Assembly (NCBI GenBank): GCA_963706835.1
Contig: CAVPOB010000008.1
Coordinates: forward strand, 230,808 to 294,807
Direction: 5' to 3'
Length of the DNA stretch: 64,000 bases
Origin: CAVXYG01 sp963706835
GTDB lineage: Bacteria; Actinomycetota; Actinomycetes; S36-B12; GCA-2699445
The position numbers and the translations under genes were made by a program. The notes beneath the pieces are model-generated. The model did no database searches, was not told the origin of the DNA, and saw nothing but the letters and a program-made list of their open reading frames with translations. Positions 14,964 to 27,328 of the stretch are shown piece after piece; positions within the stretch are counted from its first letter, which is position 1, and every line of letters begins with the position of its first letter.

Positions 14964-15436
14964 ATGCCGCGCAAGGGACCCGCCGACAAGCGCCCGGTCG
15001 TCGTTGACCCGGTGTACGAATCGCCGCTGGTGACCCAGCTGGTGAACAAGGTGCTGCTGGACGGCAAGCGCTCGACCGCCGAGCGGATCGTCTACGGCGC
15101 CCTGGAGGGCGTGCGCGAGAAGACCGGCAACGACCCGGTCGTCACGCTGCGCCGCGCGGTCGACAACGTGCGTCCCGACCCTCGAGGTGCGCTCCCGCCG
15201 CGTCGGCGGTGCCACGTACCAGGTGCCGGTCGAGGTGCGCGCCGGCCGCAGCAACACCCTCGCCCTGCGCTGGATGATCACGTACTCCCGGCAGCGCCGC
15301 GAGAAGACGATGACCGAGCGCCTCATGAACGAGACTGCTCGACGCGTCCAACGGCCTCGGCGCCAGCGTGAAGAAGCGCGAGGACACGCACAAGATGGCC
15401 GAGGCCAACAAGGCCTTCGCCCATTACCGCTGGTAA
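14964..15436 (+). CDS. rpsG: 30S ribosomal protein S7 (two frameshifts)
   Basis: S7 nucleates assembly of the 30S head. The start is ATG 14964 (MPRKGPADKRPVVVDPVYES). Two single-base insertions, at about 15177 (CGTCCCGACC) and 15334 (GAGACTGCTC), put the conserved segments in three successive phases: to DNVRP, then TLEVRSRRVGGATYQVPVEV to RLMNE, then LLDASNGLGASVKKREDTHK to HYRW and TAA 15434. Corrected length is about 156 residues, normal for S7. Confidence 0.93.
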
Positions 15437-15476
15437 CGACAGTCCAGGTCAGACGAGAAAGGCAGGAGCCCCAGCC

Positions 15477-17580
<2,104 letters not shown>

Positions 17581-17790
17581 CCCGGACCCCATCAGGCCGC
17601 CTACCGGCGACCGCGAGACAACTGAATCGGCGACCAGTCGCATGGTCGCCCGCAAGACCCGTGCAGGCGAGCCTGCACGCCCAGCGGTTGCAGATCCGGT
17701 TTGGCGCTGCGGCGGTTGGGCAGGGAAATACCAGTACGTCCGAGGGCACCGCGTCCTCCGGGCGACCATCGAGAGGTCTAGGAGGACCCA

Positions 17791-18987
<1,197 letters not shown>

Positions 18988-18993
18988 TTGGTC

Positions 18994-19030
18994 GGTGGGG
19001 GCGGGCGGCACCGCGTCGCCCGCCCCCACC
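18994..19030 (+). terminator. Terminator after tuf
   Basis: GGTGGGGGCGGGCG (18994-19007) and CGCCCGCCCCCACC (19017-19030) form a perfect 14-bp stem with a 9-base loop, six bases after the tuf stop. It separates the str operon from the S10 cluster. No T-tract. Confidence 0.75.
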
Positions 19031-19084
19031 GCCGCCACGGACCGCACAGAACCGCAGCAGCGGCGATTAGGAGAAGGACGCCTC

Positions 19085-19393
19085 ATGGCGGGACAGAAGA
19101 TCCGCATCCGGCTCAAGGCCTACGACCACGAGGTCATCGACTCCTCGGCGAAGAAGATCGTCGAGACGGTGACCCGTACCGGAGCCCAGGTCGCTGGCCC
19201 GGTGCCGCTGCCGACCGAGAAGAACGTGTACTGCGTGATTCGGTCGCCGCACAAGTACAAGGACAGCCGCGAGCACTTCGAGATGCGCACGCACAAGCGC
19301 CTCATCGACATCCTCGATCCCACGCCGAAGACGGTCGACTCGCTCATGCACCTCGACCTGCCGGCTGGCGTCGACATCGAGATCAAGCTGTAA
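19085..19393 (+). CDS. rpsJ: 30S ribosomal protein S10
   Basis: 102 residues (MAGQKIRIRLKAYDHEVIDS to DLPAGVDIEIKL), a full-length S10 that is intact. The ATG at 19085 follows AGGAGAAGGACG. The frame is open further upstream through the terminator region, but that part has no S10 similarity. First gene of the S10 ribosomal protein cluster. Confidence 0.98.
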   Translation: MAGQKIRIRLKAYDHEVIDSSAKKIVETVTRTGAQVAGPVPLPTEKNVYCVIRSPHKYKDSREHFEMRTHKRLIDILDPTPKTVDSLMHLDLPAGVDIEIKL

Positions 19394-19407
19394 GGACGCG
19401 AACAACC

Positions 19408-20070
19408 ATGGCAACGACTGTGAACGAGACCGCCGTCAAGGGGCTGCTCGGCACCAAGATCGGCATGACCCAGGTCTGGGATGCCGACAACCGTGTGGTG
19501 CCGGTGACCGCGGTGCAGGCAGGCCCGTGCGTGGTGACGGCGATCCGCACCCCGGACGCCGACGGCTACGCCGCGGTGCAGCTGGCGTTCGGTGCGATCG
19601 ATCCGCGCAAGGTGACCCGACCCGAGAAGGGCCACTTCGCCAAGGCCGGCGTGTCGCCGCGGCGCCACGTCGCCGAGATCCGCACCGCCGACGCAGCCGA
19701 GTACGAGCTCGGCCAGGAGCTGACCGCTGAGACCTTCGAGGTCGGCGATCGCATCGACGTGACCGGCACCAGCAAGGGCAAGGGCTTCACCGGCGTCATG
19801 AAGCGGCACGGCTTCGCCGGCCAGAAGGCGTCGCACGGCGCTCACCGGATCCACCGCGCGCCCGGCTCGATCGGCGCCTGCGCCACGCCGGCCCGCGTGA
19901 TGAAGGGCCTGCGCATGGCCGGCCGCCACGGCGGGCGAGCGCCAGACCGTGCAGAACCTGGTCGATCCAGGGGGTGGACGCCGAGCGAGGCATCGTCCTG
20001 GTCCGCGGCGCCATCCCCGGCCCCCGCGGCGGCACTTGTCGTCATCCGTACTGCTGCGAAGGGGGCCTGA
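19408..20070 (+). CDS. rplC: 50S ribosomal protein L3 (three frameshifts)
   Basis: L3 lies near the peptidyl transferase centre. The start is ATG 19408 (MATTVNETAVKGLLGTKIGM). Three extra bases, at about 19932-19934, 19964 (GTCGATCC) and 20036 (ACTTGTC), add up to a whole codon. The open frame therefore reaches the TGA at 20068 despite about 107 bases read wrongly. The true sequence between them is GGERQTVQNLVIQGVDAERG to GPRGGTVVIRTAAKGA. Without knowing L3, the error would be invisible in a simple frame scan. Corrected length is about 219 residues. Confidence 0.93.
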   Translation: MATTVNETAVKGLLGTKIGMTQVWDADNRVVPVTAVQAGPCVVTAIRTPDADGYAAVQLAFGAIDPRKVTRPEKGHFAKAGVSPRRHVAEIRTADAAEYELGQELTAETFEVGDRIDVTGTSKGKGFTGVMKRHGFAGQKASHGAHRIHRAPGSIGACATPARVMKGLRMAGRHGGRAPDRAEPGRSRGWTPSEASSWSAAPSPAPAAALVVIRTAAKGA

Positions 20071-20075
20071 CCGAC

Positions 20076-20746
20076 ATGGCAACCATCGATGTCCGCACTC
20101 CCGACGGCGGCACCGACGGCTCGGTGGACCTGCCCGACGAGGTGTTCGACGTCCAGACGAACGTGCCGCTGATCCACCAGGTCGTCACCGCGCAGCTGGC
20201 AGCCGCGCGGCAGGGCACCCACGACACCAAGTCGCGCGGCGAGGTGCGCGGCGGCGGCAAGAAGCCGTACCGGCAGAAGGGGACCGGCCGGGCCCGCCAG
20301 GGCTCGATCCGCGCGCCGCAGTTCGCCGGCGGCGGCGTCGTCCACGGACCCACGCCGCGGGACTACAGCCAGCGCACGCCCAAGAAGATGAAGGCCGCCG
20401 CCCTGCGCGGTGCCCTGTCGGACCGGGCCCGCGACGGCCGCATCCACGTCTTCGCGTCGCTGCTGGCCGGCGAAGCGCCGTCCACCAAGCAGGCGCTGGC
20501 CGCGCTGGGCGTCACTGGCGAGTGAGGGTCGCTGCCTGGTGGTGCTGGACCGCACCGAGGACGCCGCCTGGCGGTCGGTGCGCAACGTCGCCGAGCGTGC
20601 ACGTGCTCGCCGCCGATCAGCTGAATACCTATGACGTGGTCGTCTCCGACCAGGTCGTGTTCACCAGGGCCGCGCTGGAGAGCTTCCTGGCCGGCCGTGC
20701 CGCCCGCACCGTCGTGGCCGAGCGAACCGAGGAGGCGTCGGCATGA
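20076..20746 (+). CDS. rplD: 50S ribosomal protein L4 (two frameshifts)
   Basis: L4 lines the exit tunnel. The ATG at 20076 gives MATIDVRTPDGGTDGSVDLP, with the conserved GGGKKPYRQKGTGRARQGS. An extra base at about 20523 (GGCGAGTGAGGG) creates an apparent TGA stop, and another at about 20596 (GAGCGTGCAC) shifts again. The C-terminal part is VHVLAADQLNTYDVVVSDQV to TEEASA, ending with the TGA at 20744. It overlaps the rplW start as ATGA. Corrected length is about 222 residues. Confidence 0.92.
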
Positions 20747-21042
20747 GAATCAGCGATCCCCGCGACATCTTGATCAAGCCGGTCGTCAGCGAGAAGTCCT
20801 ATGGGCTGCTCGACGACAACAAGTACACCTTCGTGGTGGCGCCGGACGCGAACAAGACGCAGATCAAGATCGCCGTGGAGCAGGTCTTCGGCGTGCGGGT
20901 GACCGCCGTGAACACGATGACCCGCGTCGGCAAGCGCAAGCGCACCCGGTACGGGTACGGCAAGCGCGCCGACCAGAAGCGCGCGATCGTCACCGTCGCC
21001 GAGGGCGACACCATCGACATCTTCGGAGGCCCGGTCCGCTGA
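20743..21042 (+). CDS. rplW: 50S ribosomal protein L23
   Basis: 99 residues, intact (MRISDPRDILIKPVVSEKSY). It carries KYTFVVAPDANKTQIKIAVE and the basic loop GKRKRTRYGYGKR. L23 is the docking site for trigger factor and SRP at the tunnel exit. The start overlaps the rplD stop by four bases, indicating translational coupling. Confidence 0.98.
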   Translation: MRISDPRDILIKPVVSEKSYGLLDDNKYTFVVAPDANKTQIKIAVEQVFGVRVTAVNTMTRVGKRKRTRYGYGKRADQKRAIVTVAEGDTIDIFGGPVR

Positions 21043-21077
21043 CCGGGGCCCTCAGACTGCAGACGGGAAGAACGAGC

Positions 21078-21914
21078 ATGGGAATCCGCAAGTACCGGCC
21101 CACGACGCCGGGTCGGCGCGGCTCCAGCGTCGCCGACTTCGTCGAGCTGACGCGCAGCGAGCCGGAGAAGTCGCTGATCGAGCCGCTGCCCAAGAAGGGC
21201 GGGCGCAACAACGCCGGCCGCATCACCACGCGGCACCAGGGGGGCGGGCACAAGCGCGCCTACCGGATCATCGACTTCAAGCGGGCGGACAAGGACGGCG
21301 TGCCGGCGAAGGTCGCGCACATCGAGTACGACCCGAACCGCACCGCACGAATCGCGCTGCTGCACTTCGCCGACGGCGAGAAGCGCTACATCATCGCTCC
21401 CTATCGGCTGCGCCAGGGCGATCGGGTCGAGACCGGGCCGGGCGCCGACATCAAGCCGGGCAACAACCTGCCGCTGCGCAACATCCCCGTCGGCACCGTC
21501 GTGCACGCGGTGGAGCTGCGGCCGGGCGGCGGAGCCAAGATCGGGCGGTCGGCTGGGGCCAGCATTCAGCTGGTGGCCAAGGACGGCCCGTACGCGCAGC
21601 TGCGCATGCCGTCCGGCGAGATCCGCAACGTGGACGCGCGCTGCCGCGCGACCGTGGGCGAGGTCGGCAACGCCGAGCAGTCCAACATCAACTGGGGCAA
21701 GGCGGGCCGCTCGCGCTGGAAGGGCAAGCGCCCGACGGTGCGCGGCGTCGTCATGAACCCGGTCGATCATCCACACGGCGGTGGCGAGGGCAAGACCTCG
21801 GGCGGGCGTCACCCGGTCAGCCCGACCGGCAAGCCCGAGGGCCGCACCCGCGCCAAGAACAAGCCGAGCGACAAGTACATCGTCCGCCGCCGCAAGACCG
21901 GCAAGAAGCGCTGA
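21078..21914 (+). CDS. rplB: 50S ribosomal protein L2
   Basis: 278 residues, intact, from ATG 21078 (MGIRKYRPTTPGRRGSSVAD). It has the GGRNNAGRITTRHQGGGHKR motif and the conserved GVVMNPVDHPHGGGEGKT, whose histidine is near the peptidyl transferase centre. The frame continues open upstream into rplW, but the RBS (GACGGGAAG) and homologous N-terminus fix the start. Confidence 0.98.
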   Translation: MGIRKYRPTTPGRRGSSVADFVELTRSEPEKSLIEPLPKKGGRNNAGRITTRHQGGGHKRAYRIIDFKRADKDGVPAKVAHIEYDPNRTARIALLHFADGEKRYIIAPYRLRQGDRVETGPGADIKPGNNLPLRNIPVGTVVHAVELRPGGGAKIGRSAGASIQLVAKDGPYAQLRMPSGEIRNVDARCRATVGEVGNAEQSNINWGKAGRSRWKGKRPTVRGVVMNPVDHPHGGGEGKTSGGRHPVSPTGKPEGRTRAKNKPSDKYIVRRRKTGKKR

Positions 21915-21928
21915 GGGAAGGTCTCGAC

Positions 21929-22211
21929 ATGCCACGCAGTTTGAAGAAGGGGCCCTTCGTCGACGACCACCTCGCCAAGAAGGTGGCCGACGCGAACGAG
22001 AAGGGCAGCAAGAACGTCATCAAGACCTGGTCGCGGCGCTCGATGATCACGCCGGACATGCTCGGGCACACCATTGCGGTGCACGACGGCCGCAAGCACG
22101 TGCCGGTGTTCATCACCGAGAACATGGTGGGTCACAAGCTCGGCGAGTTCGCGCCGACGCAGGACGTTCCGCAGCCACGTCAAGGACGACCGCAAGGCGC
22201 GCCGGCGCTGA
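21929..22211 (+). CDS. rpsS: 30S ribosomal protein S19 (one frameshift)
   Basis: ATG 21929 gives MPRSLKKGPFVDDHLAKKV. At about 22161 the sequence ACGCAGGACGTTCC has one extra base; the family sequence here is PTRTFRSHVKDDRKARRR. The simplest correction is CGG with an inserted A, which keeps the conserved Arg. The corrected frame ends at the TGA 22209-22211 (93 residues). The uncorrected frame would run 11 bases further. S19 contacts tRNA and the head of 16S rRNA. Confidence 0.92.
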
Positions 22212-22246
22212 GCGCGGCGTAGAGCACGAGAGCAAGGGGAAACGTG

Positions 22247-22613
22247 ATGGAAGCCAGGGCTCAGGCACGCAACGTGCGAGTCTCGCCCATGAAGGCGCGC
22301 CGCGTCGTCGACCTCATCCGAGGGATGGGGGTTGACGATGCGCTGGTCACGCTGCAGTTCGCGCCGCAGGGCGCCAGCGAGCCGGTCGGCAAGGTGCTGG
22401 CACAGCGCTGTGGCGAACGCGGTGAACAACCACCAGATGCAGGCCAACGACTTGGTCGTGGCCGCCGCCTACGTGGACGAGGGGCCGACGCTGAAGCGGA
22501 TCCGGCCGCGCGCTCAGGGCCGGGCGTACCGGGTCCGCAAGCGCACCAGCCACATCACCGTCATCGTCTCCGACGACATCGACACCCCGGCACGCGCCGG
22601 AAGGAAGGGCTGA
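22247..22613 (+). CDS. rplV: 50S ribosomal protein L22 (one frameshift)
   Basis: L22 reaches into the exit tunnel. ATG 22247 (MEARAQARNVRVSPMKARRV) lies behind AAGGGGAAACGTG; a GTG at 22244 is an alternative. One extra base at about 22401-22403 (GCTGGCACAGCGC) breaks KVLASAVANAVNN. The rest (MQANDLVVAAAYVDEGPTLK to PARAGRKG) ends at the TGA 22611. Corrected length is about 121 residues. Confidence 0.93.
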
Positions 22614-22617
22614 GACC

Positions 22618-23391
<774 letters not shown>

Positions 23392-23393
23392 GC

Positions 23394-23816
23394 ATGCTGA
23401 TTCCACGCAAGGTCAAGTACCGCAAGCAGCACCACCCGAAGCGGTCGGGCGCGGCCAAGGGCGGCACCAAGGTGTCCTTCGGCGAATGGGGACTGCAGGC
23501 GCTGGAACCGGCCTACGTCACCAACCGTCAGATTGAGAGTGCGCGTATCGCGATCACCCGCCGGGTGAAGCGCGGCGGCAAGGTGTGGATCAACATCTAC
23601 CCGGACCGTCCGCTGACGAAGAAGCCGGCCGAGACCCGCATGGGTTCCGGCAAGGGTTCACCGGAGTGGTGGGTGGCGAACGTCAAGCCCGGTCGGGTGA
23701 TGTTCGAGTTGAGCTACCCGAACGAAGAGGTCGCCAAAGAGGCCCTCGAGCGGGCGGCGCACAAGCTTCCGATGAAGTGCCGGATCGTCCGGCGTGACGT
23801 GGCAGGTGATGTGTGA
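23394..23816 (+). CDS. rplP: 50S ribosomal protein L16
   Basis: The product begins MLIPRKVKYRKQHHPKRSGA like other L16 proteins. An in-frame ATG at 23388 overlaps the rpsC stop, but GGAGG (23382-23386) is only one base from it and seven from the ATG at 23394, so 23394 is preferred. 140 residues, intact. L16 helps place A-site tRNA. Confidence 0.96.
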   Translation: MLIPRKVKYRKQHHPKRSGAAKGGTKVSFGEWGLQALEPAYVTNRQIESARIAITRRVKRGGKVWINIYPDRPLTKKPAETRMGSGKGSPEWWVANVKPGRVMFELSYPNEEVAKEALERAAHKLPMKCRIVRRDVAGDV

Positions 23817-24058
23817 TGTCGGCGGGAACCAAGGCAGAGGATTTTCGCAAGCTGGCCGATGACCAGTTGGCGGCGCGGCTGTTGGAATCCAAGCAGGAGT
23901 TGTTCAACCTGCGCTTCCAGTCTGCGACCGGCCAGTTGGAGTCGCACGGGCGGCTGCGGGCGGTGCGGCGCGACATCGCGCGGATCTACACCGTGATGCG
24001 GGAGCGGGAACTGGGGATCACCCCGGTGGATGAAGAGTCCGCAGGCGGTGCGGCATGA
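23816..24058 (+). CDS. rpmC: 50S ribosomal protein L29
   Basis: 80 residues, intact: two helices with the family signature LFNLRFQSATGQLESHGRLR. The ATG at 23816 shares its A with the rplP TGA stop; a GTG at 23813 is an alternative start. The C-terminus overlaps rpsQ through ATGA. Confidence 0.96.
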   Translation: MSAGTKAEDFRKLADDQLAARLLESKQELFNLRFQSATGQLESHGRLRAVRRDIARIYTVMRERELGITPVDEESAGGAA

Positions 24059-24336
24059 GCGAGGACACGCAGATGGAAGAGGGCACGCGCAACGACCGCA
24101 AGGTTCGCGAGGGCCTAGTGGTCAGCGACAAGATGGACAAGACGGTGGTCGTGGCGGTGGAGAACCGCTTCAAGCACCAGCTGTACGGCAAGGTTGTGCG
24201 GCGCACCAGTCGGCTGAAGGCGCACGACGAGCAGAACGCCTGCGGCGTTGGCGACCGGGTGCTGCTCATGGAGACTCGTCCGTCGAGCAAGACCAAGCGC
24301 TGGCGCGTCGTAGAGATCCTCGAGAAGGCCAAGTAG
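24055..24336 (+). CDS. rpsQ: 30S ribosomal protein S17
   Basis: 93 residues, intact. An extra acidic N-terminus (MSEDTQMEEGTRNDRKVREG) precedes the OB-fold core (VVSDKMDKTVVVAVENRFKH). The signature GDRVLLMETRPSSKTKRW is present. S17 is a primary 16S rRNA binder. The start overlaps rpmC by four bases. Confidence 0.97.
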   Translation: MSEDTQMEEGTRNDRKVREGLVVSDKMDKTVVVAVENRFKHQLYGKVVRRTSRLKAHDEQNACGVGDRVLLMETRPSSKTKRWRVVEILEKAK

Positions 24337-24439
24337 ACCCGCTCGGCGGCGCACCGCCGGCAGCGTCCGGCACCACCGGGCGAACAGTTCGGCCAGGCTC
24401 GCGACAGCGAGAACCGGCACGACGATCAGGAGAAGGACA

Positions 24440-24809
24440 GTGATTCAGCAGGAGTCGCGACTGCGCGTCGCCGACAACACCGGTGCCAAGGAGCTGCTTG
24501 TCATCCGGGTGCTCGGTGGCTCCGGCCGGCGCTACGCCGGCATCGGGGACACCATCGTGTGCACCGTGAAGGACGCAATCCCCGGCGGCAACGTGAAGAA
24601 GGGCGACGTCGTGAAGGCCGTCGTCGTGCGCACCAAGAAGGCGCGGCGGCGCCCCGACGGCAGCTACATCCGCTTCGACGAGAACGCCGCCGTCGTGCTG
24701 AAGAACGACGGAGAGCCGCGCGGGCACCCGTATCTTCGGCCCGGTCGGCCGCGAGCTGCGCGACAAGAAGTTCATGAAGATCGTTTCGCTGGCTCCGGAG
24801 GTGTTGTGA
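24440..24809 (+). CDS. rplN: 50S ribosomal protein L14 (one frameshift)
   Basis: The GTG start at 24440, after AGGAGAAGGACA, gives MIQQESRLRVADNTGAKELL. One extra G in the GGG at 24721-24724 (CCGCGCGGGCACC) shifts the frame. The corrected C-terminus is RGTRIFGPVGRELRDKKFMK to APEVL, with the TGA at 24807-24809 overlapping the rplX start. Corrected length is about 122 residues, normal for L14. Confidence 0.94.
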
Positions 24810-25173
24810 TGCCCGGCATGCATATCCGCAAGGGCGACCAGGTGCAGGTGATCGCGGGCAAGGACCGTGGACTGGTCCGGCCGCGTGATCGCCGTGCTGC
24901 CCGATCAGCAGCGCGTCATCGTGGAGGGCGTGAACCGCGTCAAGCGGCACACGCGCGTGGCAGAGTCCCAGCGCGGTGCCAAGACCGGGGGAATCGTCAC
25001 CCAGGAGGCGCCGATCCATGTCAGCAACGTGATGCTGGTGGACTCGGAGGGCAAGAAGGCCACCCGCGTCGGCTTCCGGCGCGAGGAAGTCACCAAGACA
25101 GCGCCCGGATGGCTCGACCTACACCGCTACCCGCAGCGTGCGCGTGTCCAAGCGCACCGGTAAGGACATCTGA
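24809..25173 (+). CDS. rplX: 50S ribosomal protein L24 (two frameshifts)
   Basis: ATG 24809 gives MPGMHIRKGDQVQVIAGKDR. An extra C at about 24877 (CTGGTCCGGCC) precedes GRVIAVLPDQQRVIVEGVNR, and an extra G at about 25107 (GCGCCCGGATGG) precedes DGSTYTATRSVRVSKRTGKD. The corrected KOW-type protein is about 120 residues and ends at the TGA 25171, overlapping rplE. L24 starts 50S assembly. Confidence 0.92.
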
Positions 25174-25733
25174 TGACGACCGCAACCGCTATGCCGCGCC
25201 TCAAGCAGCGCTACCGGGAGGAGATCGTCCCGGCGCTGCGGGAGGAGTTCGCCCTGGAGAACGTGATGCAGGTGCCCGGCGTCACCAAGGTCGTGGTGAA
25301 CATGGGCGTGGGCGAGGCTGCCCGCGATTCCAAGCTCATCGACGGCGCGATCCGGGACCTGGCCACGATCACCGGCCAGAAGCCGGCCGTGACCCGCGCC
25401 CGCAAGTCGATCGCGCAGTTCAAGCTGCGGGAGGGCCAGGCGATCGGCGCCCATTCCACGCTGCGCGGCGATCGGATGTGGGAGTTCCTGGACCGGCTGC
25501 TGTCGGTGGCGCTGCCGCGCATCCGCGACTTCCGCGGCCTGTCGCCGAAGCAGTTCGACGGCAACGGCAACTACACCTTCGGGCTCAACGAGCAGTCGAT
25601 GTTCCACGAGATCGACCAGGACGCGATCGACCGGGTCCGCGGGATGGACATCACGATCGTGACCACCGCGAAGAACGATGACGAGGGGCGTGCGCTGCTG
25701 CGGCAGCTCGGGTTCCCGTTCAAGGAGATGTGA
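25173..25733 (+). CDS. rplE: 50S ribosomal protein L5
   Basis: 186 residues, intact (MTTATAMPRLKQRYREEIVP). It carries ITGQKPAVTRARKSIAQFKL and the C-terminal GMDITIVTTAKNDDEGRALL. L5 binds 5S rRNA and P-site tRNA. The ATG shares bases with the rplX stop. This is the first gene after a heavily frameshifted stretch, and the next eleven kilobases are clean. Confidence 0.98.
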   Translation: MTTATAMPRLKQRYREEIVPALREEFALENVMQVPGVTKVVVNMGVGEAARDSKLIDGAIRDLATITGQKPAVTRARKSIAQFKLREGQAIGAHSTLRGDRMWEFLDRLLSVALPRIRDFRGLSPKQFDGNGNYTFGLNEQSMFHEIDQDAIDRVRGMDITIVTTAKNDDEGRALLRQLGFPFKEM

Positions 25734-25734
25734 C

Positions 25735-25920
25735 GTGGCCAAGAAGGCATTGATCGCCAAGGCGAACCGCAAGCCCAAGTACGAGGTGCGCGCCTATACC
25801 CGCTGCTCCCGGTGCGGCCGGCCGCACTCGGTGTACCGCAAGTTCGGGCTGTGCCGGGTGTGCCTGCGCGAGATGGCACACAAGGGCGAACTGCCCGGTG
25901 TGACGAAGTCCAGTTGGTAA
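25735..25920 (+). CDS. rpsN: 30S ribosomal protein S14, zinc-binding type
   Basis: 61 residues (MAKKALIAKANRKPKYEVRA). It has CSRCGRPHSVYRKFGLCRVC, the two CxxC pairs of the short zinc-binding S14. The GTG at 25735 is one base after the rplE stop and follows AAGGAGATGTGAC. Intact. Confidence 0.97.
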   Translation: MAKKALIAKANRKPKYEVRAYTRCSRCGRPHSVYRKFGLCRVCLREMAHKGELPGVTKSSW

Positions 25921-25976
25921 CAACGACGCCGCAGGTCCGAAAGGGAAACCACGGCGAGGAAGGCCGGTAACAGGCC

Positions 25977-26375
25977 ATGACCATGACAGATCCGATTGCG
26001 GATATGTTGACGCGGATTCGGAACGCCAACTCGGCGTACCACGAGTCCGTCGCGATGCCCGCTTCGAAGATCAAGATCGGGATCGCGGAGATCCTCAAGA
26101 ATGAGGGCTACATCGCCGATTTCGACGTCGCCGACGCCGAGGTGGGCCGGACGCTGACGCTGCAGCTGAAGTACGGGCCGCACCGTGAGCGCTCGATCGC
26201 CGGCATCCGGCGCATCAGCAAGCCCGGGCTGCGGGTGTACGCCAAGAGCACCGAGCTGCCCCGCGTGCTGGGTGGACTGGGTGTGGCGATCATCTCCACG
26301 TCGTCCGGCCTGCTCACGGAGAAGCGGGCCGCCAAGCAGGGAGTGGGCGGGGAAGTCCTCGCCTACATCTGGTGA
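25977..26375 (+). CDS. rpsH: 30S ribosomal protein S8
   Basis: 132 residues, intact (MTMTDPIADMLTRIRNANSA). The C-terminal family signature STSSGLLTEKRAAKQGVGGE is present. S8 is a primary 16S rRNA binder and, in E. coli, the autoregulator of the spc operon. Homologous actinobacterial S8 proteins also start MTMTDPIAD, supporting ATG 25977 over the ATG at 25983. Confidence 0.98.
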   Translation: MTMTDPIADMLTRIRNANSAYHESVAMPASKIKIGIAEILKNEGYIADFDVADAEVGRTLTLQLKYGPHRERSIAGIRRISKPGLRVYAKSTELPRVLGGLGVAIISTSSGLLTEKRAAKQGVGGEVLAYIW

Positions 26376-26390
26376 GGGTGAGGTAGGCAC

Positions 26391-26927
26391 ATGTCGCGAA
26401 TCGGACGACTTCCCATTCCCATCACCTCCGGCGTGACGGTCGACGTCACCGGTCGGCACGTCAGTGTCTCCGGTCCCAAGGGCACGCTCACGCTGGACGC
26501 CCCGGCGCCGATCACCGTTGAGGTCGGCGACGGCCAGGTGACCGTTGCCAGGCCCGATGAGGAGCGCACCAGTCGGCAGCTGCACGGCTTGACCCGCACG
26601 CTCATCAACAACATGGTCGTCGGCGTGACCGAGGGCTACACCAAGGCCATGGAGATCTTCGGCACGGGGTACCGCGTGGTGGCCAAGGGCACCGATCTGG
26701 AGTTCTCGCTGGGGTACAGCCACCCGGTCCTGGTCAAGGCGCCGGAAGGCATCACCTTCCGCGTCGAGTCGCCGACGAAGTTCGCGGTGACGGGCATCGA
26801 CAAGCAGTTGGTCGGCGAGACCGCCGCCAAGATCCGCAACTTGCGCAGGCCCGACCCGTACAAGGGCAAGGGCGTGCGCTACGAGGGCGAAGTGATTCGC
26901 CGCAAGGCCGGAAAGGCAGGGAAGTAA
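26391..26927 (+). CDS. rplF: 50S ribosomal protein L6
   Basis: 178 residues, intact (MSRIGRLPIPITSGVTVDVT). It has the two L6 repeats and the C-terminal RRPDPYKGKGVRYEGEVIRR motif. L6 lies by the sarcin-ricin loop. It starts 15 bases after rpsH. Confidence 0.98.
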   Translation: MSRIGRLPIPITSGVTVDVTGRHVSVSGPKGTLTLDAPAPITVEVGDGQVTVARPDEERTSRQLHGLTRTLINNMVVGVTEGYTKAMEIFGTGYRVVAKGTDLEFSLGYSHPVLVKAPEGITFRVESPTKFAVTGIDKQLVGETAAKIRNLRRPDPYKGKGVRYEGEVIRRKAGKAGK

Positions 26928-26929
26928 CC

Positions 26930-27310
26930 ATGGCGGTAGCGGTCAAGCTCTCCTCGAGCGGGCGCACCCGGGTTGCCCGGCAGCGCCGGCACCAGCGGCT
27001 GCGCAAGAGGGTCATCGGGACGGCGGCCCGGCCCCGGCTGGTCGTGAGCCGCTCGGCGCGCCACGTCTACGCGCAGGTGATCGACGACAGCGCCGGACGC
27101 ACGCTGGCGTCGGCATCCACCATGGAGGCCGACGTGCAGGCCGTCGACGGCGACAAGTCGGCCAAGGCCGCGAAGGTGGGCGAACTGCTCGCCGGGCGGG
27201 CCAAGGACGCAGGCGTGGCCGATGTGGTCTTCGATCGTGGCGGCAACAAGTACGCCGGGCGCATTGCTGCGCTGGCGGACGCTGCCCGCGAGGCCGGACT
27301 GAAGTTCTAG
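26930..27310 (+). CDS. rplR: 50S ribosomal protein L18
   Basis: 126 residues, intact. A basic N-terminus (RVARQRRHQRLRKRVIGTAA) is followed by RPRLVVSRSARHVYAQVIDD and DRGGNKYAGRIAALADAARE. L18 binds 5S rRNA. The ATG at 26930 is two bases after the rplF stop. Confidence 0.98.
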   Translation: MAVAVKLSSSGRTRVARQRRHQRLRKRVIGTAARPRLVVSRSARHVYAQVIDDSAGRTLASASTMEADVQAVDGDKSAKAAKVGELLAGRAKDAGVADVVFDRGGNKYAGRIAALADAAREAGLKF

Positions 27311-27328
27311 AGAGCGGAGAAAGAATCC

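Noticed and set aside
20521..20525. Recoded TGA inside rplD (selenocysteine or suppressed stop)
   Set aside because: The TGA arises from one extra base; removing it restores the L4 sequence EGRCLVVLDRTEDAAW in phase.
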